From Punica granatum (taxonomy: Eukaryota; Streptophyta; Magnoliopsida; Myrtales; Lythraceae), in the NCBI RefSeq assembly GCF_007655135.1, contig NC_045127.1, positions 7,325,001-7,389,000 of the forward strand: a stretch of DNA of 64,000 nt, read 5' to 3'. Both the position numbers and the translations under genes were made by a program. The notes below the pieces were generated by a model. The model searched no databases. It had not been told where the DNA came from and saw only the letters and a list, made by a program, of their open reading frames with translations. Below are positions 25,805-38,760 of the stretch, in pieces. Position 1 is the stretch's first letter. Each line of letters starts with the position of its first letter.

Positions 25805-28497
25805 CTGATCGAATTCAAATGGGCAAAATGCCGAACCATCCGAAGAAACACTTAGGTAATTTGATCATGTATGGAGGTGTAAATTTTGATTTTGTAAATG
25901 ATCTTAGTTGCTTAGCAATTAGAGTGAATGAATGGTATTCAGATACATGAAAATTGGGGAGGAAATTGCTAATATTCCCTTTCTAATTATAGAAGAACAA
26001 CAAGTAAAGAAACGAGTTTGGTTTATCGAATGATTTGCTCACCTTTCAGCTGCTTTGCTCTGATCTTTCCGCTGAAATCTCGAGCAATTTAAGGAAAAGA
26101 CTCAGTTGAGAGTTTGCCTAGTTTTATTGCTGCCCAGAATTTGCAATAGCCACATTTGGAGAATACTGCGAAGAGGTTAAAGAGTGTTTGTGGATTGAAG
26201 GATTGAGGATAGTAATTGATTGTTTAGGCACCGCGTCTTGCAAACTTCGATAAAACTGCAAGTGTTCTGCGGTTTTATTGAACTATGGTTCGGGTGCTTG
26301 TCAGAATAAGGTTCTTGATCTGCAATATCATCATATGAATCACGGGTCTTTTCCAGTCTTCTGGTGCTTTGTTATGAGTATTGCTTCATTCTGACATAAG
26401 TTTGCGCTGTGGTAGAGATAGTCTAGAGCAGAATTAGCCGCTGATGCTTGCAATGCGATACCCATCTTTTGATTCCCTGCCCCCACATTGGAATCGTTTT
26501 AATACTGTTCCCTAGTCTTGAGAGGGACCTAGAACTATCTCGTTTCTCCTTGCGGAGGCATTCAATATCGTAGCCGGACTGAAATGTATACCTCCCCCTG
26601 TTTACTTCTTTGTTTGCCCAGATCTGCAGCCTTATCTCAAATACTCTTCCTTCCTTTCTGTGGTTCATGTTGACACGGCATAACATTCGTGAGGTTATAT
26701 GTGGATTCTCTGCTCTTTGAATTGCGCAAGCAAGCGAAGAGCGCACGCCCATGGCACAGCTCTGGTTAAAGTTTTAATGGCGGTATCGGGTAAAGAAGAC
26801 GAGACGAGTTTGAAGATGTCTTAACAAGTTGGCAAAGTTCATATTCTCTTTTGCTCGTGGGCGTGTACCACTGCCCTTTACACCCTGGTCGCAGAACAGC
26901 ACCTTTGCTTTGTGCTTCTGGTTTCTTTTTCTTGAACTTTTTGTACCGTCGGTTTTGCGGGAGGAAGTTTGTGAAGGAATATAACGAATCGGGTTTGTCG
27001 TGGTTGATTTGCTCTTCACGGTTCATATTGTTCCGAGGGTGACGTTTCTGTCATGTATTCTTACTTAGACATCTCCCTGTACGGGGAGATGCTGGAAGAA
27101 TAAACGAGGAATAACGTTACTGAACTATTGGCCAATGCAGTGGTCCGCCCTCTATATGCCTGAAATCCGGATATGTTCTGTTCATCGTTAGATCAACTTA
27201 ATGAAGCATTTCTGGTGAAATTAAACAATGCAGAGGCGAGGTACGGAAATCCCCGGGCCGAGATATCGCCCAAACGGCAAATGAGCTAAGCAGTTAGATA
27301 TCACAGAGTACATCCAACCAAACCTGCGATTAATGCCTTCCTAACAAGCTTAATTAGCCCTTCTGACCTCCTTGGAGTCGTCCGGCAGAAAAATTTGATT
27401 TCCATATCGGTAATACGACTGAAATTTATAATATTACGCATGTGAATAAACATTTACTAGTATATAGATACGAGAGATTTTTTGGTGATCATACCTTACA
27501 ACATGACTTGAGAAAACATCAATTAAATTACAATAAATTAAATAATAAGTTGCCCCGGATATAACCTAAAAATGAAATTGGAAAATTAGTTCTTTCGTCC
27601 TTTAGGGTAGTTGAACTAGAAGAGCATGCATATCCTCGAATTCTTTCCCAAAGTAATCTAAGGGAAGGGGCTGACTTTCAGTTATCACTATCTTACATGC
27701 ATTACCTATCCAAAAAAAAAAAAAAATCTTACCTGCATTGAAATAAATGAGTTATGACCCCACCTTGCAACGAATGCAGTTGAGAAAAAAAATTAATAAA
27801 ATTATTACATTGTTTTTCGCTCGGCGATAATAATTATACGAGTTACTCGCATGATTTATGTTCATGCACTCTCCTATTCTGTGGCGAACTTAGGATCCCC
27901 GAAATGTTTCTCATATATATTTTCTTGGATGAGAACCAGATTGAGATTAATCCTCAATTGGAGATACTTTCTCGTGTATATTACGTTATTTGTCTGTCTC
28001 ACGAGACCAGAACAATTCTCTTCGTCTGTCGATGTTGAAAACTCGAAACTTCGAAAGGTCAGATGACAGATCGAGGGAAAATCCATCGTTGAAACTCCGT
28101 TAGATGTAGCAATGATCATGACCATGACCTATATCTTCCGCGTTTAAGAGAAGGCAAAATGCTGAAGACGACCGAGTGGGATCTTACCCTGCACCAGGTT
28201 CACAAGAGCCCAAGGTCCGAGTGAAGGTGGGTCCCAACGAGAGACTGACATAAATGAACGTGGGCCTTCCTGCACCCGGTTTAGCCATATAGATTGAGTG
28301 CCCAGCAAGTGAGAGTGACGCACACGAATGCGTCATGTACCGAAGTGCGTGCGCTTTCGACAAACTGGGCCGACAAGACAAACACCCATAGACACGGCGG
28401 TGGCATTTCCGTAATTGAACCCCCCAACCGTCCCTATAATCGTCATCCCGTCCTCGTCTGCCTTCCCTCCCTCTTCTCCCTCTCACCTCCTTCTGCC
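25805..28497. other. intergenic between LON gene and thioredoxin h
   Basis: About 2.7 kb. It begins with LON 3' UTR sequence. No domain-bearing ORF was recognised; the several 60-110 codon ORFs are on both strands and lack features. A perfect 8-bp hairpin (CATCTCCC/GGGAGATG, 27070-27091) and poly-A near 27713 were noted. The last few hundred bases contain the thioredoxin promoter, with GGGCC motifs. Confidence 0.5.
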
Positions 28498-28505
28498 TAT
28501 ATAAA
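28498..28505 (+). promoter_or_regulatory. TATA box of the thioredoxin h gene
   Basis: TATATAAA lies 119 bp upstream of the thioredoxin ATG, preceded by a CT-rich tract. That spacing fits a start site near 28530 and an 80-90 nt leader. Confidence 0.65.
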
Positions 28506-28616
28506 GCTGTCGAACATGGGCCGTAGATATCATCGTCCATTCAAATCGTGTCCTGCGACGAGACGAAGAATTGAGAAAAAATCCCGAGCTTGAAGTCAAC
28601 CTCCTGCTTGTCTGAA

Positions 28617-30118
28617 ATGGCGGAAGAGGGACAGGTGATCGGCGTCCACACCGTGGAGGCCTGGAACGAGCAGCTCCAGAACGGCAACGTTTCCAAGAAG
28701 CTGGTAAAATTCCTCCCCCCGGCTAAATTTCCCTCTCGCTTGCCGCTGTTTGCCCTTTCTTTGGCGTGTCTTCGCGATTGATCGTGGACCCAGTTGAAAT
28801 GCGGTGATTGTCGCTGTCGGGTTGGCGGAGTTGATTCAGTTCTTTGGATTCTGCCGAGGGTTTTGGTCTTACTCGTGTGCCAAGTTCTGATCTTGCACAT
28901 GGAAATGACGCCATTCGACATGAATTCCGTTTTAGGGGTTCCTCACGAATAGCTGTAGCACCCCCAATGGAAGCTGTGGGAGCCTGATAATATTACCAAT
29001 TCTTGCTGACTATATGGATGTTGATTGGACCAATATCTCGTATTGGGTTTTACAGAACGTAGGGTTTGAGAAATCTTGTGATTTCTCAGCTGATCTATAG
29101 TTAAGAAAAAGGCGCGAGTGAGGTTACCCTCTTATCAGATATTTGAAAGAATTTGGCGGAGCATGTTGTCTTTCTCTTCGGGTATAGCACGGTAACTTGA
29201 GCATATTGCAGTTGGGATTTAAAATTTCTATAGGAAGAGGTGTGTGAGAAAACCTCTAATTATTTGGGATTGGAGTCTGTGTTTGAGTTAAAGCAGAAAG
29301 TAGATTCTTCTTTGCGAAATGCTCAAGCATCTTGTTTATCGGCAAACCCTTTTCTTTCCCTATGAAAGAACTTCTCTTTTGGCAGTGGCAGAATGAAGAC
29401 AGAATCCTAGGTTGAGCTTTCTTAGTTATACTAGAGTTCACGTTTTGATGCACCTGTTGTTATAAAGCTGTAATGCCGTAAATATGTGCCAAGCTGACTC
29501 TTTGGTGTTGTAATATGTTATGGTTGCAGTTGTTTTATCTTTTCTTAGACCAAGCACAGCTGACTAACTAAGGCGATTTTTGATGTAGATGGTCGTGGAT
29601 TTCACTGCTTCCTGGTGTGGCCCATGCAGAATTATTGCCCCTGTCCTGGCGGACTTCGCCAGGAGGATGCCTAATGTCATATTCCTGAAAGTGGATGTTG
29701 ATGAGCTGAGGGTAAGACGAGAGCAACCTCAAACTTCTTTCAATAGACTGAACTCAATAATGTGCTTGATAGATTGAATGCTTTAAATTCATAAGGAGTA
29801 TTCTAAGAAAAACGTGAGGGGTGACTTGAGGAAACTGGAAATAGAGCTCTGGATTACTAACATGATTAAGTAGATTGAGACCTACCTAACGTATTAAGTG
29901 GTTCCCTTCAATTATATTTTGTGCATCCTTAGTTTTTCGTTGGACATTAAATTTTGGTTACTTTCCTGCAGAGTGTTGCCGAGGACTGGGCTGTGGAGGC
30001 GATGCCGACTTTCATGTTCCTGAAGGAAGGCAAGATCATTGACAAGGTCGTGGGCGCAAGGAAGGAGGAGCTCCAGATGAAAATAACAACGCACGCGACT
30101 GAAACTGCTGCTGCTTGA
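28617..30118 (+). CDS. thioredoxin h, cytosolic
   Basis: Disulfide reductase of 118 aa that reduces target proteins in the cytosol and is recycled by NADPH-thioredoxin reductase. Exons: 28617-28703, 29589-29711, 29972-30118, with the two-intron structure normal for plant h-type genes. The protein opens [16 protein letters not shown]. The active site is WCGPC (W38-C42), followed by KVDVDEL and the cis-Pro region [12 protein letters not shown]; it ends THATETAAA. There is no transit peptide or signal peptide, which separates it from plastid m/f/x/y types. Exon 2 starts with an ATG, but the upstream exon supplies the usual N-terminal helix. It matches TRX h1/h3/h4-class proteins; neighbours suggest the Arabidopsis h4 position. 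It converges with the beta-galactosidase gene. Confidence 0.95.
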
Positions 30119-30900
30119 CCACTCTTATGTGGACAACAAACTGCTCTGACTTGTCGAATTCTATCTGTTAAATAAGTTTGAGTCTGTCTATGGATCTTCT
30201 TTTCTCGTATAGTCTTCTCTTCTTCCCTGTTTACCGAGCTGATGTCGTCTCATTCACTATCGAGGTTTAGACCTCTCTCGGTGTTATCAGTAATCTGAGA
30301 TATTCGGTGCTATGAGTAAGATGAGACGTTCGTTCACTGCCATTTTCTCCTTGTCTCTCGAAGACGGGATTGTTCTCTCAGATGAAACCCATACTATTCC
30401 TGATCTATATAGAGTTGTGATGTTCGAGTCCCAAGCTACCAAGCTAATTGTTACTTTCCTGAGCCAATCAAAGCTGCTTACGCACTCTGAATGAAGTTTC
30501 AGAAAGTGGACGTACTTGGGCACTCTTCTTTGAGTCTAGACACCGCCACAGTCCTCCGCAATTCCCAGTATCGGCCAGTCGAACTCTACATTTTATAGAA
30601 TCTTCCTGTCTAGACACTGCAATGTACCAAACAGGGATGGAAGCATCTTTTGCACGAATCAAAGAGTCTTTGTACAACAATTCCAGGAACATAAATAATT
30701 TCACCCTTGGCTCGCCGCTGCAGCGGCGATTCAGCACTCTCTGGCCATAACCATTTCTTTCTTTCTACCCCGATCTATAGATACCAACACTATCTAAAAA
30801 CACTTTTGTAGTTTGTAGGTTCTATTTGTTTCTACAACTTAGTATATAAATCTTCTCTACACTCCTGAGGCATTCTTTCTATTCTCGAATCAGTATCGAG
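30119..30900. other. convergent intergenic space
   Basis: About 0.8 kb between the 3' ends of thioredoxin (plus) and beta-galactosidase (minus). Presumably it holds both 3' UTRs. No other feature seen. Confidence 0.6.
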
Positions 30901-33900
30901 CTAAGAACAAACAGCTTCCACTGATAATCGCTTCAACACTTTAGGGCAAGGATCAATTCCAAAGCTGCTATTTGATATGTTGACCGAACAACTCTCCTTT
31001 CCCACACATTCCTGTAGAAACCCAGAGAAAAAATTCATGAGAAATTATCATGGGAGATGCAGGAAACTAGTTGGGTAAAGTTGATGGGGGTCAAAATAAT
31101 ATCAATTCGATTACCTTCTCTACTATGACATGAGAATTAGAAGCATGACAACTTCCCGTCTGGAAACTACCACAAGTCCCTGTCGGAGTCCCCAAACTAG
31201 CAAACTTGACACTCGAAATGGTCTGGCCTGCGGCACAACTTAAGTGAATTTTGGCCCCACGATGCGCTTCCACTGCTTTGCTCCGATGGCTTTCCATAAT
31301 GATGTTCTTCTTGAAGTAGGTAGGGTGATTTTCGTAAACATCAGCACAGACCCTCTTCGCGAACCTCTTCATGAGTGAGATCTTCGACACATCCCCACCC
31401 AGTTCCTCGAATACCACAATCAGGTTCCGTGTTGGCTTTAACCAAGACCGAGGGACATGGTACCTGATAATTCAAAACATAAATTAAACAAACTTTAGGT
31501 TGAAACTGTAGTCTTCAGCGAACATTCATAACTTAATCGATAAATGAGAACTTAGCACAAAAATTACCATCTTTGCGTTGGTTCACCACAACCAGATTGG
31601 CATTTCGTGGGCCGGAACGTTCCCAAGTAGCTACACTGATCGCAGTTTCCGTGGCCGTAGGCCAACCAGTATCTCCCGATGCTCTGCCCATTTACCCACA
31701 CCTGCCCCTTCCCCATACTCCGCAAGTCCAGAGCCAATGGTTCATTACCCTTGGGTGCATCAAAGTAAGCCTATGGTAATCCCAATTAAGCATATCGTTA
31801 AATGACCAGTTTTAGTGAAGCAGGTGCACTAGTATTGTTTATAAGGTTGAACAAGTTTGTCTAGTGTTTTTACAAACCTTGTGCCATCTCAGAGGTTGCT
31901 GGGTATGGGTAGCGAGAGATACACGGTTCCAGTCAACAGACGAAACACCATCAGGAGAAATTAGGTTCATTGCCTCCCCTTTTAGTCCAACCTGAATTTA
32001 AGAGCATGGTTTGTGCTAGTAACAATTTTCAGATATCACCTTCAATTTTTTGGAATTATATTGGGGGACCAGAACAGTATCAAGTTACCTGATAGGACCA
32101 TTTCTGCCATGTCAAGTCTCTGTTTCCATGGTCCAGGCCGCTGATTGAAACCGGACCAAGAATCCCAGTTTTCCATGTCTCAAAGTGCAACCCAACATTC
32201 TTCAGTAAGAAAAAATGCACTTATCAACTCATAGGTTACAGAAGAAAGACCTGATGGTTTAATCAACGGAACAACCAAGAGATATTGACAGACCGGTAAT
32301 CCAACCGCAATGCTGAGCAGTGCTATCTTATTCGTCCCAGCATGGAGACTGATTGGTCCATTGAATGTGAATCCCCTGTTCTCCCTCGATCCAAAGGCTG
32401 ACCCTGCAATTATAGACTAAATAGTGTCATTGAACTTCATTCTGTCGTGGCAAGGATAAGAGAAACAAGCTTTGCTTCCTTATCCTGAAATTACCTGAGA
32501 ATTGTCCGTTGATGAAGACATGAAGAGCATGGCCGGTTGACTGAACAAAGAGATTCGGCTTCTTCCCTTCCCGCAGGAATGACTCAGATGGACTTACGTC
32601 AACCCTTAAAAGTGATAAAAATGTATTAAGTGGAACTGATGTTGATTTCTTGAAAATAATGAAGGTTGAACAGATACCCAAAAGAAAAATGGAAGGATGA
32701 GATGGGCTTACCTGGTTATGTACCAAAGGTAATCACTACTATCTCGAGTGACATTTATTTGCTCCAACAATCCAACAGAAGTAAAACTTGATTTTTCCTC
32801 GAGGGAAGAAATATCTTCATCATAAGTCCCCCATGAGAGAGACCATGATATAGTTGGCAACATTTCCATTTGCAGAGTTTGCACTCCAACCTTGGAGTAG
32901 ACAGGAAAAAATTGTCAGTTTGTGCAGACAGGAGAGAATGAAGCTCTGTCTTGTATTGGATAATGGTTTCAGTTTTATTTTTTCAGAAAAATATAATCCA
33001 TTTAAATTCTGCCCTTTATCAATGTTTGCCGCTACTGAAATGCCCTCACTGCATAAAACTTGGTTGAAATTTGATACATATTATTTACCAGGGGAAAGAA
33101 TATTATATTACCTTGCTTTGGCATTCAAATTGTTATCAGCGTGAAAAGCACAGGACGAGTGGGAAAGGGAACAATTCCATGAAGTTTTGCGTACCTTAGC
33201 AGTGTTAAATACTTCATTCCTGCAGTCAGGGAGTATGCTAATGGACCAAGGAGGCAAATTGTAGTGCATGTTATTAAAAGTGACTCGAGCAGAAGATTTC
33301 ATGTGGTAGTTTGCGAGGAAGGCAGAGCAAACTCCATTCTTTGGAGAAAACACATGAGCCTGGCAAAGCAACATTAATAAAATTCAAGAAAATCAATGGC
33401 CATACAAATTAAAAGATTCTCTTACAGTGAGGTAAACACTAAAATGATGTAATGTGACCTGTTGATAGGTTCCAAGTGAAGTAACTTTTGGATCTGAAGA
33501 AACAAGAGCAGGTTCACATTGTTTGATTGCCTTGTGAAGCTCCTTCAAATGGCCGTATTTTGGCTGTCTGAGCAGACCTGCAAGGTTTTTTGTGGCAGTA
33601 TTAAGAGCAGAAATTATGTAACATCTTGAAAATTTTAGACTTGACCAATTGGCAGCTAAAACACAGCAACTTTCAATTCGGAGGATTTCAAATGTCACCG
33701 ATTGCAAGGACACAAAATATGCGCGAATATAGTATTATTGCTGAAACTTCCCCAATCACATCTTTATAAGAATATGCCTTTTAAAAATCGAGAATATAAT
33801 ATCTTGTGTACCATATTCATCTATTGGAGCATCATAGTCATAGCTGGTAGCAATGAATGGGCCACCGGCTGTGCGTCCAAAGTTGGTTCCTCCATGGTAC

Positions 33901-35863
33901 TGCCATTGTAGTATATTTAATATTCAGAATATAATGCTATCTTAAATTTGAAGGAATCAAACTGTTTAGGATCTTGAATAGAGCAATGAAAGCCAACACA
34001 AACCATATAGTAGTTAACAAACGAGCCGCCCTTCTGTATGAACCGGGCAACAGCGAAGGCCAAATCTTCAACCGGACGTTGATGTATTGGCCCACCAAAC
34101 TCCATGAACCTTTCCATTGAGACGAATCAGAACTACTCAGTAATGGCAGAATGAATATTGGAGATATTCGAGTGTCTGCGAAGAGACTGTACCAGCCACT
34201 CCAAGCTTCAGTCCACAGTGTTGGCTTGTAGGGCCTATTGGGTGAGAAGGCATCACAGTAGAAACCATTACATGCATTTATCTGCCATCAAGAATCAAAG
34301 AGAAAAATCTCAAGACTTCATGGTGAAGCTAGAGGGCTGAAAACCCCGAGAAGCAAGGATGGCAAATAGTCTTGCATAGCTTCTGCAATCTATATCACTG
34401 AAAGGCGTGATACAAAGCACATCAACCAAAGATATTGATGTATGATAGTAAAATTTCAGGCTGTTATGGTAATATTATAACAGAGAAGAACCGAGGAAGA
34501 TACATTACCACAGGGTCAGGGGCATCATCTTCCTTGCACATAACCCATGGGACTCCTGTGTTTAATCCAACTGCCATCTTCGCAGCCCAATTTACATAAG
34601 AGCGACCTTCATGCCCGAGCTCCTTGCTCTGTGGCCCATATTCATTTTCGATCTGCCAAATGAAATTCAAACAATAAATGCATACTGAGATTTGTCAAAA
34701 ACAATATCGAAGCAATTTTACTGACTACTTCCACCACAGTCCTAAACATAAGCAGGTTGAAATAGGAAATTTACCTGGGAGAGTATGATGGGACCACCTT
34801 GTGAAGCAAACAGCTTTTCGTTTTTCATCATCTGGACAACCTTCTGAGTGAACCCATGCATTGCAGCCTTCAGAACCCCAAGAAGATAGAGATAGATACA
34901 TCAGTACTACAAACTGAAAACTTCCCCAGAGTTCTGCTAAGATAGAAACGGTACATATATTCGGTATTCTCTTCCATAAGAGAGATTCGAAGAGTAGAAG
35001 ATGAGCTTGAACCTTGAAAGGTCCATTGTCGGTTCTGAAGCTGATTCCAGGCACAAACTTCAACCAAACAGGAAATCCCCTGGCCCCAGAATGAAATTCA
35101 GAATAACCATCTAATTTGAGAAACTGAGCAATAAATGCTACGAGAAATTACAGATAGCCCCAAAAAAAAAAAACAATATCAACGTCAATGACATAGAGAA
35201 GGAGAGGAAAGATACCCAAAATTCCACTCTGCACAGACATAGGGTCCAATGCGGAGGTGAGCATAAAGCCCCACCTTCTGCACTGTCTTGATGAACCGTA
35301 CAAGATCGTTTCTCCCCTCAAAATCGTACTACAAATACACAATTTACCATAACAATAGCAGATAAACACAGGAGAAAGAGACAACACGATCCTTAACAAA
35401 ACAAAACTGAAAATGCCACTGAAGAAGATTCCACAAGGCGAGGGTGCAGAGCTCGCATACCTTGCCGGGAGAGGGCTCATGAACATTCCAAAAGACATAG
35501 GTGTCGATAACATCCAACCCACCATCCTTAGCCTTCTGTATGAGATCTTCCCACATCTAGCAAAACATGCACACCACAAAACAAGAAGGACCCCATTTGC
35601 ACAAAATCACCAAGAGAACTAAGCATTGAGAAAAATGGGGAAAAGAGCTAGAGCTGGGAAAAGCAGCAGATTACGTCGGGGGTGCTTCTTGGGTAGTGAA
35701 TGGAGCCGGAGATGAGGATTCTCCTATGGCCATTGATGATGAGGGACTTCCTGTCGTAGGTCACGCTGCCCTGGATCAGCTCCAACACACCAACAATGAG
35801 GAGGAAGATGCAGAAGAAGAAGAAGAAAGGTGAGAGCTTTCTGGGAACTGAGGAGGTTCCCAT
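30901..35863 (-). CDS. beta-galactosidase, GH35, with C-terminal SUEL lectin domain
   Basis: Cell-wall exo-galactosidase removing terminal beta-galactose from wall polysaccharides. Nineteen exons in transcript order: 35863-35675, 35556-35461, 35328-35216, 35079-35013, 34867-34775, 34652-34509, 34281-34193, 34109-34004, 33899-33812, 33577-33459, 33359-33195, 32890-32712, 32604-32495, 32403-32294, 32199-32089, 31991-31878, 31770-31568, 31463-31115, 31011-30901. All phases agree: 851 aa. A hydrophobic signal peptide (about 12-31) precedes [18 protein letters not shown]. The acid/base Glu is in QIENEYGP (E190) and the nucleophile in LWTEAWSGW (E259). Later come the jelly-roll domains ([26 protein letters not shown]). 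The last about 90 residues are a Cys-rich SUEL/D-galactoside-binding lectin domain ([14 protein letters not shown] to the end). It is closest in length and layout to BGAL1/BGAL3-type enzymes. It appears complete and active. Confidence 0.96.
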
Positions 35864-35999
35864 TGTCTCTGTTCTGAGAATGGAATGGAGTAGAGGGGGC
35901 AGAGTGTTTTTTAAACTCTTCCGGAGCTGAGAACAAAAGAAAATCTACAGCTCTGCTACCGACGCCATTGGCAAGCTTCGAGCTTTCATGATATATTTA

Positions 36000-36140
36000 A
36001 AGCTGTGTTTGGTTTCATAATAAAATTTTAAAATTAAATTTTAATTTTAAAAAATAATAATATAAATAAAATTTATATTTTTGATCTTGTATAAATTATT
36101 TTATTTTATAATTAATAAAATAAAATTTTAATTTAACCGA
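36000..36140. mobile_element. degenerate MITE
   Basis: Begins TGTGTTTGGTTTCATAATAAAATTTTAAAAT and ends in AAAATTTTAATTTAACC, sharing the subterminal AAATTTTAAAAT phrase of the GTTTGG family. The right end has decayed. Confidence 0.4.
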
Positions 36141-36834
36141 GTGGTGCTGCTTACTTGCTCTGCCTATAATCAGTGATGCGGTGTCAGTCAGCTTTTGGTT
36201 TTGAAATTAAAAAATGGCCTTTTTCTGGGACTCGGAGAAATGGAAACAAAAATTTGATTTTGTCTGCATTCGTTTGATGCTTCGTTAAATTACTCGCTCA
36301 CTGGTTCCGACTTCTTCTTATAATTGTTAGATCATACTTTCGTCACGTGAGCTTCACAAGAAAAAGTTAATTCGGCAGCGTCACAAGATGTTGGAAGATC
36401 GGTACGACGACGCGATGGGCATTCATGTCCCGTAAATAACACGTTCACGAGGATTACTTTCTAATAAACCAGCCCGCAATAATGCCATGGGAGTTCCCAT
36501 CCTTTGGTCCGCTCTTGTTGGGCACGTTGGGAGTTTATTTGCAAGTACTTACCGTTGGGAAGATACATTTGTGAAATTTTGTTTTCTTAATTTGGACTCG
36601 GATATTTATGAAATTTGAAACAGGTCCTACACGTTGCAATTACTATTCTTTCTTTCTTTGTTTCTTTTTTAAAAATAAAAATAGAGCAATTACACTTGCA
36701 TAGAATGCATGAGCTTAAAGGCATCAATCACCCGATTGAGGGGGCATTATGTTATGAATCAAAAAGTTTGAGATTTGATTAATTAGTTTTACTTGTGTTC
36801 CTTTATTTTTTTTTTGAGTGTATACCATAATATT

Positions 36835-36950
36835 CGGAAGTCCGACGGACCCCGATTAATTCAGTTCGAACTGAATTGACCCAAAATTCTTTTAATCAAG
36901 GATTTTATCAATTCACGATATTTAAACTTGGAATATTATATAAAACAAAC
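36835..36950. repeat. dispersed repeat (GACCCCGATTAATTCAGTTC type)
   Basis: A block reading GGACCCCGATTAATTCAGTTC..., followed by CCCAAAATT...TTTAATC and TTTATCAATTCACGATA. Related blocks occur at about 38425-38530 (GGGTCCCGATTAATTCAGTTC) and, more diverged, in the tandem repeats at about 18690 and 19490 (CGACTAATCCA, then ACTAAGAG.TAAAGCTCT). Origin unknown; probably part of an old transposon family. Confidence 0.45.
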
Positions 36951-37184
36951 GTTAAATCACTTGAATAAATTTTTATTAGTTACTTGAGTCCGTTTATTTA
37001 TGCCCCGTTTGGTTTCACAATTAGATTTTAAAATTTTAATTTTAACTTTAACTCTACTCACTACATAACAAAAATCAACTATTCAAAGTAAAAAATATGG
37101 ACCCCATACATAAACCCACATACAACTACATTATACTCAATTCAATTTTTAATATTAAATTCTCTCAACTATTCATTACTTTTT

Positions 37185-37765
37185 GGATTAATTACACTGG
37201 TGGTCCAAAAAGTTTTACTAATATATCAAGTTGGTCCAAAAAGTTTTTTTTACTACTTGATGGTACAAAATGTTTTAAAAGTGTAACATGATAATACAAA
37301 CTGTCAAATCGCAACTGACGTCGTCAAGCGACGCTGACGTGGCGCAAACGTGTCAGGTACGTGGCTGAAACAGTAACCCCCCTCTCTCTCTCCCTCCTTT
37401 CTCTTCTTCTTCTTCTTCTTCTTCTTCTTCTTCTTCTTCGATTCTTCCATTTCTTCTTCTTCGATTGTTCTTGTTCTTCTTCTTCGGGAACGGGGTGAGG
37501 GAAGGGAGGAGCGGGAGGAGCAGGACGAGAAGAAGAAGATTAGAAGAAGAAGAAGAAGAAAGAGGAGAGAGAGAGAGAGAGAAAGAAAGAGAGAGGTTAC
37601 TGTTTCGTCCACGTCAGCGTCATTTGACGGCTTCAACGACGAGATGACGGTTTGTACTATCATGTTACACTTTTAAAACATTTTGTACCATCAAGTAGCA
37701 AAAAAAACTTTTTAAACCAACTTGATATGTTATGAAAACTTTTTGAATCACCAGTGTAATTTACC
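37185..37765. mobile_element. fold-back element with 10-bp target duplication
   Basis: Inverted arms of about 170 bp start GGATTAATTACACTGGTG (left) and, complementing the right end, GGTAAATTACACTGGTG. Both arms contain CTACTTGATGGTACAAAATG and TAACATGATA. The centre holds CTT and GAA microsatellites. The flanks are both ATTACTTTTT (37175-37184 and 37766-37775), a 10-bp target duplication in the Mutator range. No coding capacity. Inserted inside a MITE. Confidence 0.75.
37402..37439. repeat. (CTT)n microsatellite
   Basis: A run of about 12 CTT triplets within the centre of the fold-back element, opposed by a GAA-rich stretch on the other side (about 37528-37560). Confidence 0.85.
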
Positions 37766-37876
37766 ATTACTTTTTCATATATTTTCTCATAATTCAACAA
37801 TACAATCATTACAACCCAATTAAAATCAAAACTCAACTCAACTCAACTCAACTCTAAAACCAAACACATTATTACA

Positions 37877-38119
37877 GCCTGTTTGGATTCCCAAACACTA
37901 AGTTTTAACTCTAATTTTAACTTTAACTTAACACACTACACAACAAAAACACACATTTTTTAAGTCAAAAATTTTAACTTTAACTTTAACTCAACACACT
38001 ACACAATAAAAATAAACGTTTCCTAAGTCAAATTTATAATCACATCTCATTTGTCCATTTCCACAATCAAAATCAAAATCAAAATCAAAATTACTTTAAC
38101 TCTGAATCCAAACGCACCC
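37877..38119. mobile_element. MITE with internal partial duplication
   Basis: Runs from GCCTGTTTGGATTCCC to CTGAATCCAAACGCACCC. The AACTCAACACACTACACAA block with the preceding TTTAACTTTAACT occurs twice, so part of the interior was duplicated. It lies 8 bp after the previous MITE in the same orientation and is close in sequence to the pair at 49.3-49.7 kb. Confidence 0.6.
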
Positions 38120-38573
38120 TGATTTCTGTTTACTAGCTAATTTGAGACTCCTATGTAATCGAAAAAGTATCAATCACCTCACCTGCTAATAAATTTGTTT
38201 AAATAAATTTGTTTAAATAAATCAATCACTATGCATCGACATCTAGTTATCTATCGTATGTATGAAATCACCCCTCCGTTCAATATATACACGATCGGAG
38301 CATCACAGAAATTATATAAGCTTTGAAACAATGATAATCGAACTAGGAAAAGAAAGAATTTTTATACAAAATATGATAATAATGTGAGCCCCATGACGTT
38401 TCGGGGTTTTTTTTTTAAATATGTATTTCGTATTCGAAAGTTTAATGGGTCCCGATTAATTCAGTTCTAATCAGATCAACTTATTAAAAAATAAAGTTTT
38501 CTCAATGTGAATTTTCTCAATTCACATAATTCAAATGTAAAATTTTATTTAAGAAAAATAAATACAAAAGATA

Positions 38574-38760
38574 TAGCGCAGTGGCGCACCTCTCGTCCGG
38601 TGATCAAAAGATTTCAGATTCGATATTCAGTTTATGTCTCTTTTTTAGATATTTATGAATTCTATTTGAATATACTAGATTTATACACTTTTTTTTTTAC
38701 TGAAAAAAGAAAAATAAATACGGAGTTTTCTTTTATCACTGTCACTGTGCAATAGTCAAG
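38574..38760 (+). mobile_element. SINE-like tRNA-derived sequence
   Basis: TAGCGCAGTGG (38574-38584) fits the RNA polymerase III A-box, and about 35 bp later CAGATTCGATATTC resembles a B-box. Spacing suits a tRNA-derived SINE head. The tail is AT-rich with a T run (about 38691-38699). The 3' limit is approximate and no target duplication was found. Confidence 0.4.

Larger units (their letters stand above)
37002..37869. mobile_element. MITE split by a nested fold-back element
   Basis: The left end GCCCCGTTTGGTTTCACAA (37002) and right end CTAAAACCAAACACATT (to about 37869) are inverted ends of the same family as the copy at 18187. The element at 37185-37765 sits between them, flanked by a 10-bp duplication, so the MITE was there first. 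Confidence 0.6.

Noticed and set aside
27070..27091. Perfect 8-bp hairpin resembling a terminator
   Set aside because: Too short to exceed chance in 64 kb, and rho-independent terminators do not apply to plant pol II genes.
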